Positions 54,019 through 63,015 of a stretch of DNA of 64,000 nt are shown here, piece after piece. The stretch lies in the NCBI RefSeq assembly GCF_024979255.1, contig NZ_JANLCN010000002.1:62001-126000 (forward strand). Direction: 5' to 3'. The DNA is from Herbiconiux moechotypicola. Its GTDB lineage: Bacteria; Actinomycetota; Actinomycetes; Actinomycetales; Microbacteriaceae. The notes below the pieces were generated by a model. The model searched no databases. It had not been told where the DNA came from and worked only from the letters and a program-made list of their open reading frames with translations. The position numbers and the translations under genes are program-made. Numbering within the stretch: the stretch's first letter is position 1; each line of letters opens with the position of its first letter.

Positions 54019-54690
54019 ATGTCCGATCGCAGCGCGACCGCGTACTCGGCCCTGCGCGAGGCGATCATGGAGAACGCGCTGAAGCCGGGCACCAAGCTCC
54101 CCGAAGAAGACCTCGGGGTGCACTTCGGGGTGAGCCGCACCCTCATCCGCTCCGCTCTGGCCCGACTGTCGGCCGAAGGCCTGGTCGACGTGGGCAAGAC
54201 GAAGTCGGCGACGGTCGCACAGCCGAGCCCCGACGACGCGCGGGAGGCCTTCGAGGTGCGCCGCGCCCTCGAGCGCGAGGTCGTGCGCCTCGTCGCGCAG
54301 CGCTGGACGCCCGAGCTCGACGAGACCCTCACGACCCACATCGACGCCGAGCGCGAGGCCAGCGAGGCAGGCGACCACAAGCGCTCCGTGCGGCTGGGAG
54401 CCGAGTTCCACATCCTGCTCGCCGAGACGACCGGCAACTCGCTGCTGCGCCGCTACGTGTTCGAGGTGGTGGGCCGCACCACGCTCATCCTGGCCGTCTA
54501 CGGGGTGGCGCACCCGCAAGACGAGAGCCTCGCCGAGCACGTCGAGCTCGTGGCCGCCCTGCGCCGTGGGGATGCGGCCGCTGCCGAGGCGCTCGTCGAC
54601 GCGCACATCGGCTCGGTGCAGAGCCGCGCGCTGCCGGCCGAGGAGGAGCCGACCGACCTCGCGGGCGTTCTGAGAAGATTCACACACTGA
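54019..54690 (+). CDS. GntR-family regulator, FadR/FCD type
   Basis: The protein has 223 residues. ATG 54019 is preferred because it directly follows a -10 element and begins close to the winged HTH (LREAIMENALKPGTKLPEEDLGVHFGVSRTLIRSAL). The all-helical FCD sensor domain follows, with metal-binding-type residues (LGAEFHILLAE, EHVELVAAL, DAHIGSV). It is divergent from the DUF1989/flavin-reductase/binding-protein operon and probably controls it in response to the transported compound. An ATG at 53947 in frame would place the promoter inside the gene and is unlikely. Confidence 0.9.
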   Translation: MSDRSATAYSALREAIMENALKPGTKLPEEDLGVHFGVSRTLIRSALARLSAEGLVDVGKTKSATVAQPSPDDAREAFEVRRALEREVVRLVAQRWTPELDETLTTHIDAEREASEAGDHKRSVRLGAEFHILLAETTGNSLLRRYVFEVVGRTTLILAVYGVAHPQDESLAEHVELVAALRRGDAAAAEALVDAHIGSVQSRALPAEEEPTDLAGVLRRFTH

Positions 54691-54800
54691 CAGTTCAGGC
54701 GACGGCAACCCCGTCGTGCCAGAATGACGTCGCTACCGCAACATCGTCAGCCGGGTCATCCCGACAGCCCCCGCAACAGAAGGTGCGAGCAACGAACGAC

Positions 54801-55484
54801 ATGGCACGCGAACTGAACATCGTCAGCTACAACCTGCGCAAACACCACGCCAGCGGTGAGCTGAACGATCTCGCCTCGCTCTACGACGTCGACATCCTCT
54901 GCCTGCAGGAGTGCGACACCGACGACATGCCCGAGCGCATCAAGCACCTCGTGCTCGCCGACTCCACCAAGACCAACCGCCTCGGCCTCGCCGTCTACCA
55001 CCGCGAGTCGCGCTTCGAGCTGCAGGCCACCCGGGTGTTCGCGCTGCGCAAGTCGATGCACGACCGCGTGATGGCGCCGGCGCACGAGCGCCTGCTCGCC
55101 GCGAAGCTGTTCGACCGCGAGATCGAGAAGGAGATCCTCGTGGGCTCCTTCCACGCCGCGCCGCTCACCGCGTCGAACTCGCTGCGCCGCAAGCAGATCG
55201 CGGCGGCGCACCACGAGCTGCGCGTGATGGGGCCGGGGCTGCCGACCGTGATGGTGGGCGACTACAACTACCCCTGGTTCCGCTCGAGCCTCAGCGAGCG
55301 CATGGAGGAGTCGGGCTACCTGCTGTCGTTCAGCGACAAGCCGACCTACGCGCGCTACAAGTACTTCAAGGGGCACTTCGACTTCGTCACCTCGGCGCAC
55401 ACGCGCATCGACTCGATCGACACGCTGCCGCAGGGCGAGAGCGACCACCTGCCGATCCTCGTGCGTGCGGGCGTGGAGGAGTAG
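54801..55484 (+). CDS. Endonuclease/exonuclease/phosphatase-fold protein
   Basis: The protein has 227 residues. It begins directly with the EEP strand ELNIVSYNLRKHH (Asn 11), followed by LCLQECD (metal-binding Glu 37), VGSFHAAPLT, MVGDYNYPW and ending with GESDHLPILVR (catalytic His). All core residues of the Mg-dependent DNase I/sphingomyelinase-like fold are present, so it should be a phosphodiesterase; the substrate is unknown. There is no signal peptide. GTG 54783 is an alternative start with AGAAGG upstream. It ends three bases from the convergent LacI gene. Confidence 0.87.
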   Translation: MARELNIVSYNLRKHHASGELNDLASLYDVDILCLQECDTDDMPERIKHLVLADSTKTNRLGLAVYHRESRFELQATRVFALRKSMHDRVMAPAHERLLAAKLFDREIEKEILVGSFHAAPLTASNSLRRKQIAAAHHELRVMGPGLPTVMVGDYNYPWFRSSLSERMEESGYLLSFSDKPTYARYKYFKGHFDFVTSAHTRIDSIDTLPQGESDHLPILVRAGVEE

Positions 55485-55487
55485 GGG

Positions 55488-56552
55488 TCAGGCGCCCTTC
55501 GGCACCGGGCCGGTGGAGTCGCGCACGAGCAGCGCGGTGTGCAGCCGCTGGTGGTGCACGGGCGGCTCGCCGGTCGACGAGATCGCCTCCACGAGATACT
55601 CGGCGGCGAGGCGGCCCTTCGTCTCGATCGGCTGCCGCACCGTGGTGAGCGAGGGCGACGCCCAGTTCGCCGCGACCGTGTCGTCGAACCCGCTCACCGA
55701 CACCTGACCCGGCACCGACACGTCGGCCTCACGGGCCGCGTCGAGCACACCGAGCGCGATGATGTCGCTGAACGTCACGATGGCGGTCGGCCGCTCCCCC
55801 TCGGGCGCGCTCCACAGCTGCTGGAACGCCTGGGCACCCCCCGCCCGCGTGCACGCCACCTCGATGAGCGTGATGCCGGGGCTCTCCGGCGTGAGGTCGA
55901 GCGCAGCGAGAGCGGCGATCGCCCCCTGCATCCGCCTCAGCACCGGCCCGCGCCACCCGCGGTGCCCGCCACCCGTGCCCGACTCGAAGGCGACGAGCGC
56001 GATGCGCCGGTGCCCGAGGTCGAGCAGGTGGGTGACGAGGTTCTCCATGCCCTCGCTGTCGTCGATCTCGACCGAGGGAACGTCGCCGTGCAGCTCGCTG
56101 TCGACGAGAACGAACGGGATGCGCCGCTGCCGCAACGCGTCGACCTCACCTCGGTCGTGCTCCAGCCCGCTCACGATGAACCCGTCGACGGCCGCGTAGG
56201 GGATGGTCTTCAGCATCGATCCGCGCAGCGGCGGCGCGAGCAGCAGGGTGAAGCCCTCGCGCTGGCAGGTCTGGCCGATGCCCTGGAGGAACTGCGTGTA
56301 GTAGGGGTTCTCGAGCACCCGGTCGAGCTGCTGCGGCAGCAGCAGGCCGAGGCTGTCGGTGCGGCGGGTGCGCAGCATGCGCGCGGCCGGGTCTTGGGCG
56401 TAGCCGAGCTCGGCGGCCACCTCGAGGATGTTCTTCACGGTGGCCTCGGAGAGCCGCGTGGAGTTGTTGAACGCCAGCGACACCGCGGTCTTCGACACGT
56501 TGGCGCGGTCGGCCACGTCTTGCATGGTGACGCGGCGGTTGCGGGCGCTCAT
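55488..56552 (-). CDS. LacI-family regulator of the maltodextrin operon
   Basis: The protein has 354 residues. The HTH is VTMQDVADRANVSKTAVSLAFNN, with a hinge (AQDPAARMLRTRRTDSLGLLLP) and a sugar-binding sensor domain ending SGFDDTVAANWASPSLTTV. ATG at 56552-56550 overlaps the stop of the GH13 gene (ATGA), so it is the last gene of the operon and autoregulated with it. It should respond to maltose or maltodextrin. No clear palindromic operator was seen in front of the binding-protein gene; it may lie before the amylase gene outside the window. Confidence 0.9.
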   Translation of the reverse strand: MSARNRRVTMQDVADRANVSKTAVSLAFNNSTRLSEATVKNILEVAAELGYAQDPAARMLRTRRTDSLGLLLPQQLDRVLENPYYTQFLQGIGQTCQREGFTLLLAPPLRGSMLKTIPYAAVDGFIVSGLEHDRGEVDALRQRRIPFVLVDSELHGDVPSVEIDDSEGMENLVTHLLDLGHRRIALVAFESGTGGGHRGWRGPVLRRMQGAIAALAALDLTPESPGITLIEVACTRAGGAQAFQQLWSAPEGERPTAIVTFSDIIALGVLDAAREADVSVPGQVSVSGFDDTVAANWASPSLTTVRQPIETKGRLAAEYLVEAISSTGEPPVHHQRLHTALLVRDSTGPVPKGA

Positions 56553-57940
56553 GCGGCGTCCGTCCGCGCGGAGTCCGCCCGAGCCGCGTCCGTCCGCGCG
56601 GTGAGCAGCACCGACGACCCGGCGGGCACGAGCACGGCGTCGCCCGCCACCCCCCAGCTCTCACCCGCGGCCAGCGGAGGCAACTCGGTGAGCGGCACCT
56701 CGACGGCGCCCCCGCGGTTCACGATCCGCACCGCGGTCTCGCCGTCCTGCATCCTCCGAGTCACCACTACAGTATCGCCGCCGATCGCCGACACCCGCTG
56801 CGAGCCCCGGCGCAGCGCCGGCGTCGCCCGCCGTTCGGCCCCGAGCGCGCGCACCCCGGCGAGCAGCCCCGCATCCCACACCGACTCGTCCCAGGGCATG
56901 GCCCCCCGGCAACCGGGATCGTTCTCGCCCACCAGCCCCACCTCGTCGCCGTAGTACATCATCGGCGCCCCCTCGGCCGAGAACAGCAGGGTGTAGGCGA
57001 GCAGCGCCGCCGCCCGGTCGCCACCGTGCCGGGTGAGCACCCGCTCGGTGTCGTGGCTGCCGAGCAGGTTGAGCATGCCGGTGCGGTAACCCTCGGGGAT
57101 GCGGTCGGTGAGCCGGTTCATCCCCTCGGCGAACTCCGCCGCCGTCACCGAGCGGTCGGCGGTGAAACCCAGCACGAGGTCGCGCAGCGTGTAGTTCATG
57201 GTGCCGTCGGCCAGGTCGCCCTGCAGCCACTCCTCGGGCTCGCGCCACTCCTCCGCCACGATGTAGAGGTCGTCGCCCTGCTCCTTCACCACCTCGCGGA
57301 ACCCGCGCCAGAAGCTGTGGTTGATGAAGTAGGGCACGTCGAGCCGCCAGCCGTCGATGCCCTGCTCGATCCAGTACCGCGCCACCCGGTGATGGTGGTC
57401 GCGCACCTCGGGGTTGTAGGCGTTCCACTTGGGCAGGTAGTAGCAGCCCGAGCAGGTGCGGTAGTTGGGCACCGGATGCGCGGTGACCGGGAACCCCTCC
57501 ACCGAGAACCAGTTCACGTAGGCCGAGTCGCGCTCCTTCTCCACCACGTCGCGGAAGGCCCAGTGGCCGTCGCCGCAGTGGTTGAGCACCGCGTCGAGCA
57601 CCACCCGCATGCCCCGCTCGTGCGCCGCGGCGAGAAAGGTCTGGAAGGCGGCGAGGTCGCCGAGCCGGTGGTCGATCGCGAAGTAGTCCTTGGCGTCGTA
57701 GCGGTGGTTGGTGTCGGCCTCGAAGATCGGCGTGAGGTAGAGGGCGTTCGCGCCGAGCGACTCGATGTGGTCGAGGTGGGCGGTGATGCCGGCGAGATCT
57801 CCCCCGAAGAAGTTCTCCCGGGTGGGCTCGGCGTTCCACGGCACGACGCCCGGCGGGTCGAGCGAGGGGTCGCCGTTCGCGAAGCGCTCGGGGAAGATCT
57901 GGTAGAAGGTCGCGTCGGCGACCCAGTCGGGTGTGCTCAT
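56549..57940 (-). CDS. GH13 alpha-glycosidase (cyclomaltodextrinase/neopullulanase-like)
   Basis: The protein has 463 residues. ATG at 57940-57938 overlaps the permease stop by one base. The catalytic triad is Asp 201 (GWRLDVP), Glu 230 (IVAEEW) and Asp 297 (GSHDTER), with the family regions DAVLNHCGDGHW and YYGDEVGLVGENDPGCRGAMPW. The short form lacks the N-terminal domain that dimeric cyclomaltodextrinases use. No signal peptide is present, so it cleaves imported maltodextrins in the cytoplasm. It is cotranslated with the transport genes. Confidence 0.92.
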   Translation of the reverse strand: MSTPDWVADATFYQIFPERFANGDPSLDPPGVVPWNAEPTRENFFGGDLAGITAHLDHIESLGANALYLTPIFEADTNHRYDAKDYFAIDHRLGDLAAFQTFLAAAHERGMRVVLDAVLNHCGDGHWAFRDVVEKERDSAYVNWFSVEGFPVTAHPVPNYRTCSGCYYLPKWNAYNPEVRDHHHRVARYWIEQGIDGWRLDVPYFINHSFWRGFREVVKEQGDDLYIVAEEWREPEEWLQGDLADGTMNYTLRDLVLGFTADRSVTAAEFAEGMNRLTDRIPEGYRTGMLNLLGSHDTERVLTRHGGDRAAALLAYTLLFSAEGAPMMYYGDEVGLVGENDPGCRGAMPWDESVWDAGLLAGVRALGAERRATPALRRGSQRVSAIGGDTVVVTRRMQDGETAVRIVNRGGAVEVPLTELPPLAAGESWGVAGDAVLVPAGSSVLLTARTDAARADSARTDAA

Positions 57941-58761
57941 CAGTCCTTGAGTCCTGTCGTGGCGATGCCGCGCACCAGGGCGCGCTGGAAGAAGAGGAAG
58001 ACGACGATGCTCGGGATCGTCGCGGTGAGGGTGCCGGCCATGAGGTAGTTCCACGAGGTGCCGTAGCGGCCCACGAACGAGGCGAGGCCGATCTGGATCG
58101 TCCTGACCTCATCCGTGTTGGTCACGAGCAACGGCCAGAGGAAGTCGTTCCACGCGAACAGGAAGCTGAAGATGGCGAGGGTGGCGAACGCCGGCGTCGA
58201 CAGCGGCACGATCACCCTGAAGAAGGTGCCGATGCGGCTGCAGCCGTCGATGCGGGCCGCGTCTTCGAGCTCGACGGGGATGGTGGAGAAGAACTGCCGC
58301 AGCAGGATGATGCCGAACACGTCGGCCAGCCGCGGCACGATCAGCGCCCAGTAGGTGTCGATCCAGCCCAGGTCGGCCACGATGGCGTAGGCCGGGATGA
58401 TGGTGACGAAGGTGGGCACCATCAGGGCGGCGAGCAGGATGACGAACAGGGCGTTGCGAAACGGGAACCGCAGCCGCGCGAAGGCGTAGGCGGCGAACGC
58501 GTCGAGCACGAGGTGGCCGGCCACGATCCCCACCGCCATCACGATGCTGTTGAGGTAGTACTGGCCGAACGGCGCCGCCTCCCAGGCCTTCGCGTAGTTC
58601 TCCCAGTGCCATGAGGTGGGCAGGATGGAGGTGTTCGTGTAGGTCTCGGCGCGGGACTGCAGCGAGGTGGTGAACATCCACAGGAACGGCACGATCACGA
58701 AGGCGCTGCCGGCGATCAGCACCGCCTGCCGCAGAACGGTGAAGCGGGTCGCGCGCCTCAT
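57940..58761 (-). CDS. Maltodextrin ABC transporter permease (MalG-like)
   Basis: The protein has 273 residues with six TM segments. The EAA loop, EDAARIDGCSRIGTFFRVIVPLSTP, marks it as a carbohydrate ABC permease that contacts an ATPase. ATG at 58761-58759 overlaps the MalF-like stop (ATGA). It forms the inner-membrane channel with the preceding MalF-like protein. No ATP-binding subunit is encoded nearby; a shared MsiK-type ATPase elsewhere is usual in actinobacteria. Confidence 0.92.
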   Translation of the reverse strand: MRRATRFTVLRQAVLIAGSAFVIVPFLWMFTTSLQSRAETYTNTSILPTSWHWENYAKAWEAAPFGQYYLNSIVMAVGIVAGHLVLDAFAAYAFARLRFPFRNALFVILLAALMVPTFVTIIPAYAIVADLGWIDTYWALIVPRLADVFGIILLRQFFSTIPVELEDAARIDGCSRIGTFFRVIVPLSTPAFATLAIFSFLFAWNDFLWPLLVTNTDEVRTIQIGLASFVGRYGTSWNYLMAGTLTATIPSIVVFLFFQRALVRGIATTGLKD

Positions 58762-59741
58762 CGCAGCGACGACTTCCCGGCGCCCGAGACACGCCAGTTC
58801 ACGAGCGAGACGCCCAGCACGAGCGCCAGCGTGACGAAGGCGATCGAGGTGCCGTAGCCGAAGTCGCCGAGCCGGAACGCCTCGCGGTACATGAGCATGC
58901 CGAGCACCTCGGTGCCGCCTTGCGGGCCCCCTCCCGTGAGCACGTAGACCAGGTCGAAGGCCTGGAAGCTCGTGATGAGCGCCTGCACCACCACGAAGAA
59001 GGTCATGGGCGCGAGCAGCGGGATGGTGAGGTGCCGCAGCCGGTGCCAGAACCCGGCGCCGTCGAGCTGGGCGGCCTCGAACACGCCCTGAGGCAGCGCC
59101 TGCAGGGCCGTGAGGTAGAGGATGGCGTTGAAGCCCAAGTTCTTCCACACCGTGAGGGCGGTGAGGGCACCGAGCGCGAGCCAGCGGTCCTGCAGCCAGT
59201 CGGGGCCGTCGATGCCCACGAGGGCGAGCAGGCCGTTCACGAAGCCGGCCGGGTCGAGCATGTACTTCCACACGATGGCGGCGGCCACCGAGGAGGTGAC
59301 CGCGGGCAGGAAATAGATGCCGCGGTAGAACCCGCGACCACGCAGCGGGGCGTCGAGCAGCAGGGCGATGGCGAGCCCCGTGGCCACCGAGAGCACGCAC
59401 ACGCCGACGGCGTAGACGCAGGTGACCAGCAGGCTGTTCCAGAACTCGGGGTCGTTGAACAGCCGCACGTAGTTGTCGAACCCGATGAACTCCTTCACGG
59501 GGTCGAAGCCGTTCCACGAGGTGAGGCTGATCTGGCCCGCCGCGACGATCGGGTAGACGACGAAGACGCCGATCACGGCCAGGGCGGGCAGGAGGAAGAG
59601 GGCGGCGGTGAGCACCTCGTCGCGGGCGTAGCGCTCGCGGCGCGCGCCGCGCATCCGGCCCTCGTCGCGGGGGTGGGAGGGGGGAGCCCCGCCCCGGCCG
59701 CCAGCGCGACCGGGACGGGTGCCCGATTCGATCACGGCCAC
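58758..59741 (-). CDS. Maltodextrin ABC transporter permease (MalF-like)
   Basis: This permease has 327 residues from GTG 59741, eight bases after the binding-protein stop; ATG 59654-59652, preceded by GAGGG, is an equally possible start and gives 298 residues. Six TM segments are visible and the EAA loop reads EAAQLDGAGFWHRLRHLTIPLLAP. The N-terminal extension of the longer form is Gly/Arg/Pro-rich. Partner of the MalG-like protein encoded next. Confidence 0.9.
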   Translation of the reverse strand: MAVIESGTRPGRAGGRGGAPPSHPRDEGRMRGARRERYARDEVLTAALFLLPALAVIGVFVVYPIVAAGQISLTSWNGFDPVKEFIGFDNYVRLFNDPEFWNSLLVTCVYAVGVCVLSVATGLAIALLLDAPLRGRGFYRGIYFLPAVTSSVAAAIVWKYMLDPAGFVNGLLALVGIDGPDWLQDRWLALGALTALTVWKNLGFNAILYLTALQALPQGVFEAAQLDGAGFWHRLRHLTIPLLAPMTFFVVVQALITSFQAFDLVYVLTGGGPQGGTEVLGMLMYREAFRLGDFGYGTSIAFVTLALVLGVSLVNWRVSGAGKSSLR

Positions 59742-59749
59742 GGAGCCGC

Positions 59750-61015
59750 TCAGCCCTGCTCGATCACGTCGTCGACCGCGGCCTCGGCGGCGTCGAGCGC
59801 CTCCTGCACGGTGGCGTCGCCGCTCAGCGCCGTCTCGATCGCCGTGGCGAAGGCCATCGAGATCTTCGGGTAGAGCGGGGTGTTGGGGCGGGCGTGGGCG
59901 TCGGCCATCTGCTCCACGTAGGGCAGCAGCCGGGGCTCGGTCTCCTCCACCCAGCCGAGGTAGTCGTCGCTCGTGGCGACCGAGGTGGTGACGGGCAGCA
60001 TGCCGGTCTGCTCGCTCCAGCTCGTGACCTGCTCGGGCTCGAGGAACCAGCTGAGGAAGTCGGCCGCGGCCTCGGTGGTCTCGTCGGAGTTGTCGAACAC
60101 CATGGCCTGCTCGCCGCCGAGGTTCGTGGCCGGCACCCCGTCGGAGGGGTACGGCGCCTTCGCCGTGCCGAACTCGAAGGGCGGGTCGGCGGCCCAGATG
60201 CCCACCATCCACGAGCCCTCCTGGGCGGAGCCGCCCTGGCCCTTCTCGAACTCGCCCCACTTGGCGTACGGGCTCACGCCCGACTCGATGAGGTCGACCC
60301 AGAACTGCAGCGCCTTCTCGCCCTCGGGGGTGTTGAAGGCGGCGGCGGAGTTGTCCTCGGTGAGGAACTCGCCGCCGGCCTGCCACAGGTTCACCTGGAA
60401 GTTCCAGGTGAGACCCTCGCCGTTGTCGCCGGCCTGGGTGAACAGGTCGTAGCCCGGCAGGCCCGTCTTCTCGAGCACGGCCTTGCCGTCGGCCATCAGC
60501 TCCTCCCAGGTGGTGGGCGGGTCTTCGGGGTCGAGGCCGGCCTCCTCGAAGAGGGTCTTGTTGTACATGTAGGCCAGGTTGTTGGCCGAGACCGGCACCG
60601 ACACCTGCTTGCCGTCGATCGTGCCGAACGAGGTGAGCGCCGGCGTGATGTCGGCGAGCGTGTCGGCCGGGATGTACGGGGTGAGGTCGGCGAGGCTGCC
60701 GATCTGCTCGATCTGCGGCACCCACACGAGGTCGCCGATGGCGAGGTCGGGCAGGGTCTTCGAGGTCGCCGAGGCGCGCAGCTTCGTGAGGAAGTCGGCG
60801 TTGGGCACCTGGGAGGTGCTGATCTCCACGCCGGGGTGCGAGGAGTTGTACTCGTCGACCATGGCGTCGAAGGTGTCGGCGTTGGTGCCGTCCCAGTAGT
60901 GCCACACGGTGACCTCGGTGGTACCTCCGCCGTCGCCGCCCGAGGCGCTGCAGCCCGTGAGGGCGAGCAGGCCCGCGGCCCCGATCGCGGCGAGTGTGAG
61001 TGGTGTGCGGTGCAT
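59750..61015 (-). CDS. Maltodextrin-binding lipoprotein (MalE-like)
   Basis: The protein has 421 residues. ATG at 61015-61013 has AAGGAG (complement of 61021-61026). The lipobox is LTGC with Cys 22. The mature protein shows the family-1 sugar-binding pattern: VTVWHYWDGTNADTFDAMVDEYN, LPDLAIGDLVWVPQI, NNLAYMYNKTLFEEAGLDPEDPPTTWEEL and a QTGMLPVTTSV segment near the C-terminus. It delivers the sugar to the two permeases encoded just after. GH13 neighbours on both sides point to alpha-glucans as ligand. Confidence 0.92.
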   Translation of the reverse strand: MHRTPLTLAAIGAAGLLALTGCSASGGDGGGTTEVTVWHYWDGTNADTFDAMVDEYNSSHPGVEISTSQVPNADFLTKLRASATSKTLPDLAIGDLVWVPQIEQIGSLADLTPYIPADTLADITPALTSFGTIDGKQVSVPVSANNLAYMYNKTLFEEAGLDPEDPPTTWEELMADGKAVLEKTGLPGYDLFTQAGDNGEGLTWNFQVNLWQAGGEFLTEDNSAAAFNTPEGEKALQFWVDLIESGVSPYAKWGEFEKGQGGSAQEGSWMVGIWAADPPFEFGTAKAPYPSDGVPATNLGGEQAMVFDNSDETTEAAADFLSWFLEPEQVTSWSEQTGMLPVTTSVATSDDYLGWVEETEPRLLPYVEQMADAHARPNTPLYPKISMAFATAIETALSGDATVQEALDAAEAAVDDVIEQG

Positions 61016-61041
61016 CGTTGCTCCTTGGTGTGATCGCGGGC

Positions 61042-62925
61042 TCAGGCGCCTGCGGGGTGGTGAGGGGAGGGGTGCGAGTCGTCGTCGACTCCGTGGTGCG
61101 CCCCGGCGGTCGCCTCCGCGTCGGCGGCCGTGGGGTGTCGCGCGAACCAGGCCGCGCTGTCGGGCTCGACGAGGTAGGCCTCGCCGGGTCCGGGGTCGTG
61201 GGGGCCGCTGTGGGTGGCGGCAGGGATGGGCGGTGCGGAGTGGAGCACCGGGCGAACCGCCCAGTCGGCGGGCACCGTGACGGCGGCGTCGCCGAAATTC
61301 ACGACGCAGACGCCGTCGCCGCGCCGGAAGGCGAGCACGTGAGGGTCGGGATGCTCGAGCCACTCGAGCGCAGGGGTGGCGGTTGTCGAGAAGAGCGATC
61401 GACGCAGCCGCAGCAGCTCCTCGGTGAGGCTGAGCGTGGAGGCGGGGTCGGACCGCTGCCGATCCACCGCGAACGCGTCGAACCAGCCGGGTTGCGGCAG
61501 CCACGGCGACGCGTCGGAACCCTCCGGCGTGAAGCCGAAGTTCGCGGCGCCCGCCTGCCAGGGCAGGGGCACGCGGCAGCCGTCGCGGCCGATCTCCTCG
61601 CCGCCCGAGCGCAGCCAGATCGGGTCTTGGCGCGCATCCGGTGGCAGGTCGAGCACCTCGGGAAGGCCGAGCTCCTCCCCCTGGTAGAGGTAGGCGGTGC
61701 CCGGGAGGGCGAGAAGGAGGAAGGCGGCGGCGCGGGCGCGGCGCATCCCGAGCTCCACGTCGACGGCGCCCGTGCGGCGGGCGGCCGAGATCATGTCGGT
61801 GGGGTCGGGGGCGCCGAGGTGCTGCTCCTGGCCGTAGCGGGTGGTGGCGCGGTGCACGTCGTGGTTGGCGAGCGCCCAGGCCGGGGCGCCGCCCGTGGCC
61901 GTGCCCTGCGCGAGCCCCGCGGTGACGGCCGCGCGCATCCGTTCGGCGTGCCAGGGCTGCACGAGCAGGTCGAAGTTGAAGGCCTGGTGCAGCTCGTCGG
62001 GGCGGAGGTAGGCGCCGAGGCTCTCGATCGAGGGCACCCAGATCTCGCCCACGAAGTACTTCGGCTCGGGGTGCCGTTCGCCGAGCGCGCGCCAGGAGCG
62101 GTAGATCTCGTGCACCTCGGGCTGGTCCCACATGGCGTAGTTGTGGCCGCCGGTGCCGTCGTCGGCGCCCGGCCAGTCGGCGAGTTCGGCGCTCTTCACG
62201 TGACCGTGGGCCACGTCGATGCGAAAGCCGTCCACGCCGCGGGCGAACCAGAAGTCGAGCACGCGGTCGAAGTAGTCGGCCACCTCGGGGTTCCGCCAGT
62301 TGAAGTCGGGCTGGCCGGAGTCGAAGGCGTGGAAGTACCACTGGCCCGGCCGGCCGTCGCCCTCCACCACCCTGGTCCACGCCGGGCCGCCGAAGACGCT
62401 CTGCCAGTTGTTCGGCGGGGTGTCGCCGCCGGGGCCGCGACCGTCACGGAAGAGGAAGCGCTCGCGCTCGGCGCTGCCCGGGCTCGCGGCCAGCGCATCC
62501 TGGAACCAGGCGTGCTCGAGGGAGCAGTGGTTGGCCACGAGGTCCATCAGCACGCGGATGCCCCGCTCGTGGGCGGCTTCGACGAGCTGTTCGAGGTCGG
62601 CCACGGTGCCGTAGGCGGGGTCGATGTCGAAGTAGTCGGAGATGTCGTAGCCGTGATCGCGCTGCGGCGAGACGTAGCAGGGGTTGAGCCACACGGCGTC
62701 GACGCCGAGGCGGGCGATGTCGTCGAGGCCGTCGCGGATGCCGGCGAGGTCGCCGATGCCGTCGCCGGAGGAGTCGCGGTAGGAGCGCACGTAGATCTGG
62801 TAGACGACGGCGTCGCGCCACCAGGGTGCGGGCGGGGTGGGTGCCGGGGGTGCGGTGGTGGCGGTGCTGGCGGCGAGGCCGCCGGTCGCGCTAGCGGTAT
62901 CGGTGCCGGTGGTTGTCGTGTTCAC
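61042..62925 (-). CDS. GH13 alpha-glucosidase (oligo-1,6-glucosidase type)
   Basis: The protein has 627 residues. A Thr/Ala/Pro-rich N-terminus of 34 residues precedes WWRDAVVYQIYVRSYRDSSGDGIGDL. The catalytic residues are Asp 237 (GFRIDVAH), Glu 294 (FVGEIWV) and Asp 356 (LANHDVHR). Features match GH13 subfamilies of alpha-glucosidases with a QGEELGLPEV loop. The C-terminal His/Asp/Pro tail is low-complexity. No signal peptide, so it is cytoplasmic and releases glucose from imported oligosaccharides. It lies 26 bases before the binding-protein gene and is separated from the amylase gene by a strong hairpin. Confidence 0.93.
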   Translation of the reverse strand: MNTTTTGTDTASATGGLAASTATTAPPAPTPPAPWWRDAVVYQIYVRSYRDSSGDGIGDLAGIRDGLDDIARLGVDAVWLNPCYVSPQRDHGYDISDYFDIDPAYGTVADLEQLVEAAHERGIRVLMDLVANHCSLEHAWFQDALAASPGSAERERFLFRDGRGPGGDTPPNNWQSVFGGPAWTRVVEGDGRPGQWYFHAFDSGQPDFNWRNPEVADYFDRVLDFWFARGVDGFRIDVAHGHVKSAELADWPGADDGTGGHNYAMWDQPEVHEIYRSWRALGERHPEPKYFVGEIWVPSIESLGAYLRPDELHQAFNFDLLVQPWHAERMRAAVTAGLAQGTATGGAPAWALANHDVHRATTRYGQEQHLGAPDPTDMISAARRTGAVDVELGMRRARAAAFLLLALPGTAYLYQGEELGLPEVLDLPPDARQDPIWLRSGGEEIGRDGCRVPLPWQAGAANFGFTPEGSDASPWLPQPGWFDAFAVDRQRSDPASTLSLTEELLRLRRSLFSTTATPALEWLEHPDPHVLAFRRGDGVCVVNFGDAAVTVPADWAVRPVLHSAPPIPAATHSGPHDPGPGEAYLVEPDSAAWFARHPTAADAEATAGAHHGVDDDSHPSPHHPAGA

Positions 62926-62958
62926 GGATGCGGGCTTTCGGGTCAGGAGGCTGGGTGG

Positions 62959-63001
62959 CCCGTCCGGGCGGCGCCGTTCGCGGCCGCGCCGCCCGGACGG
63001 G
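62959..63001 (-). terminator. Perfect 16-bp inverted repeat after the amylase gene
   Basis: CCCGTCCGGGCGGCGC (62959-62974) and its exact complement (62986-63001) flank an 11-base loop. It lies 15 bases beyond the stop of the minus-strand amylase gene and before the GH13 glucosidase gene. It probably terminates or attenuates transcription. No T-run follows on the minus strand. Confidence 0.65.
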
Positions 63002-63015
63002 GGCTGGGTTCCGGG

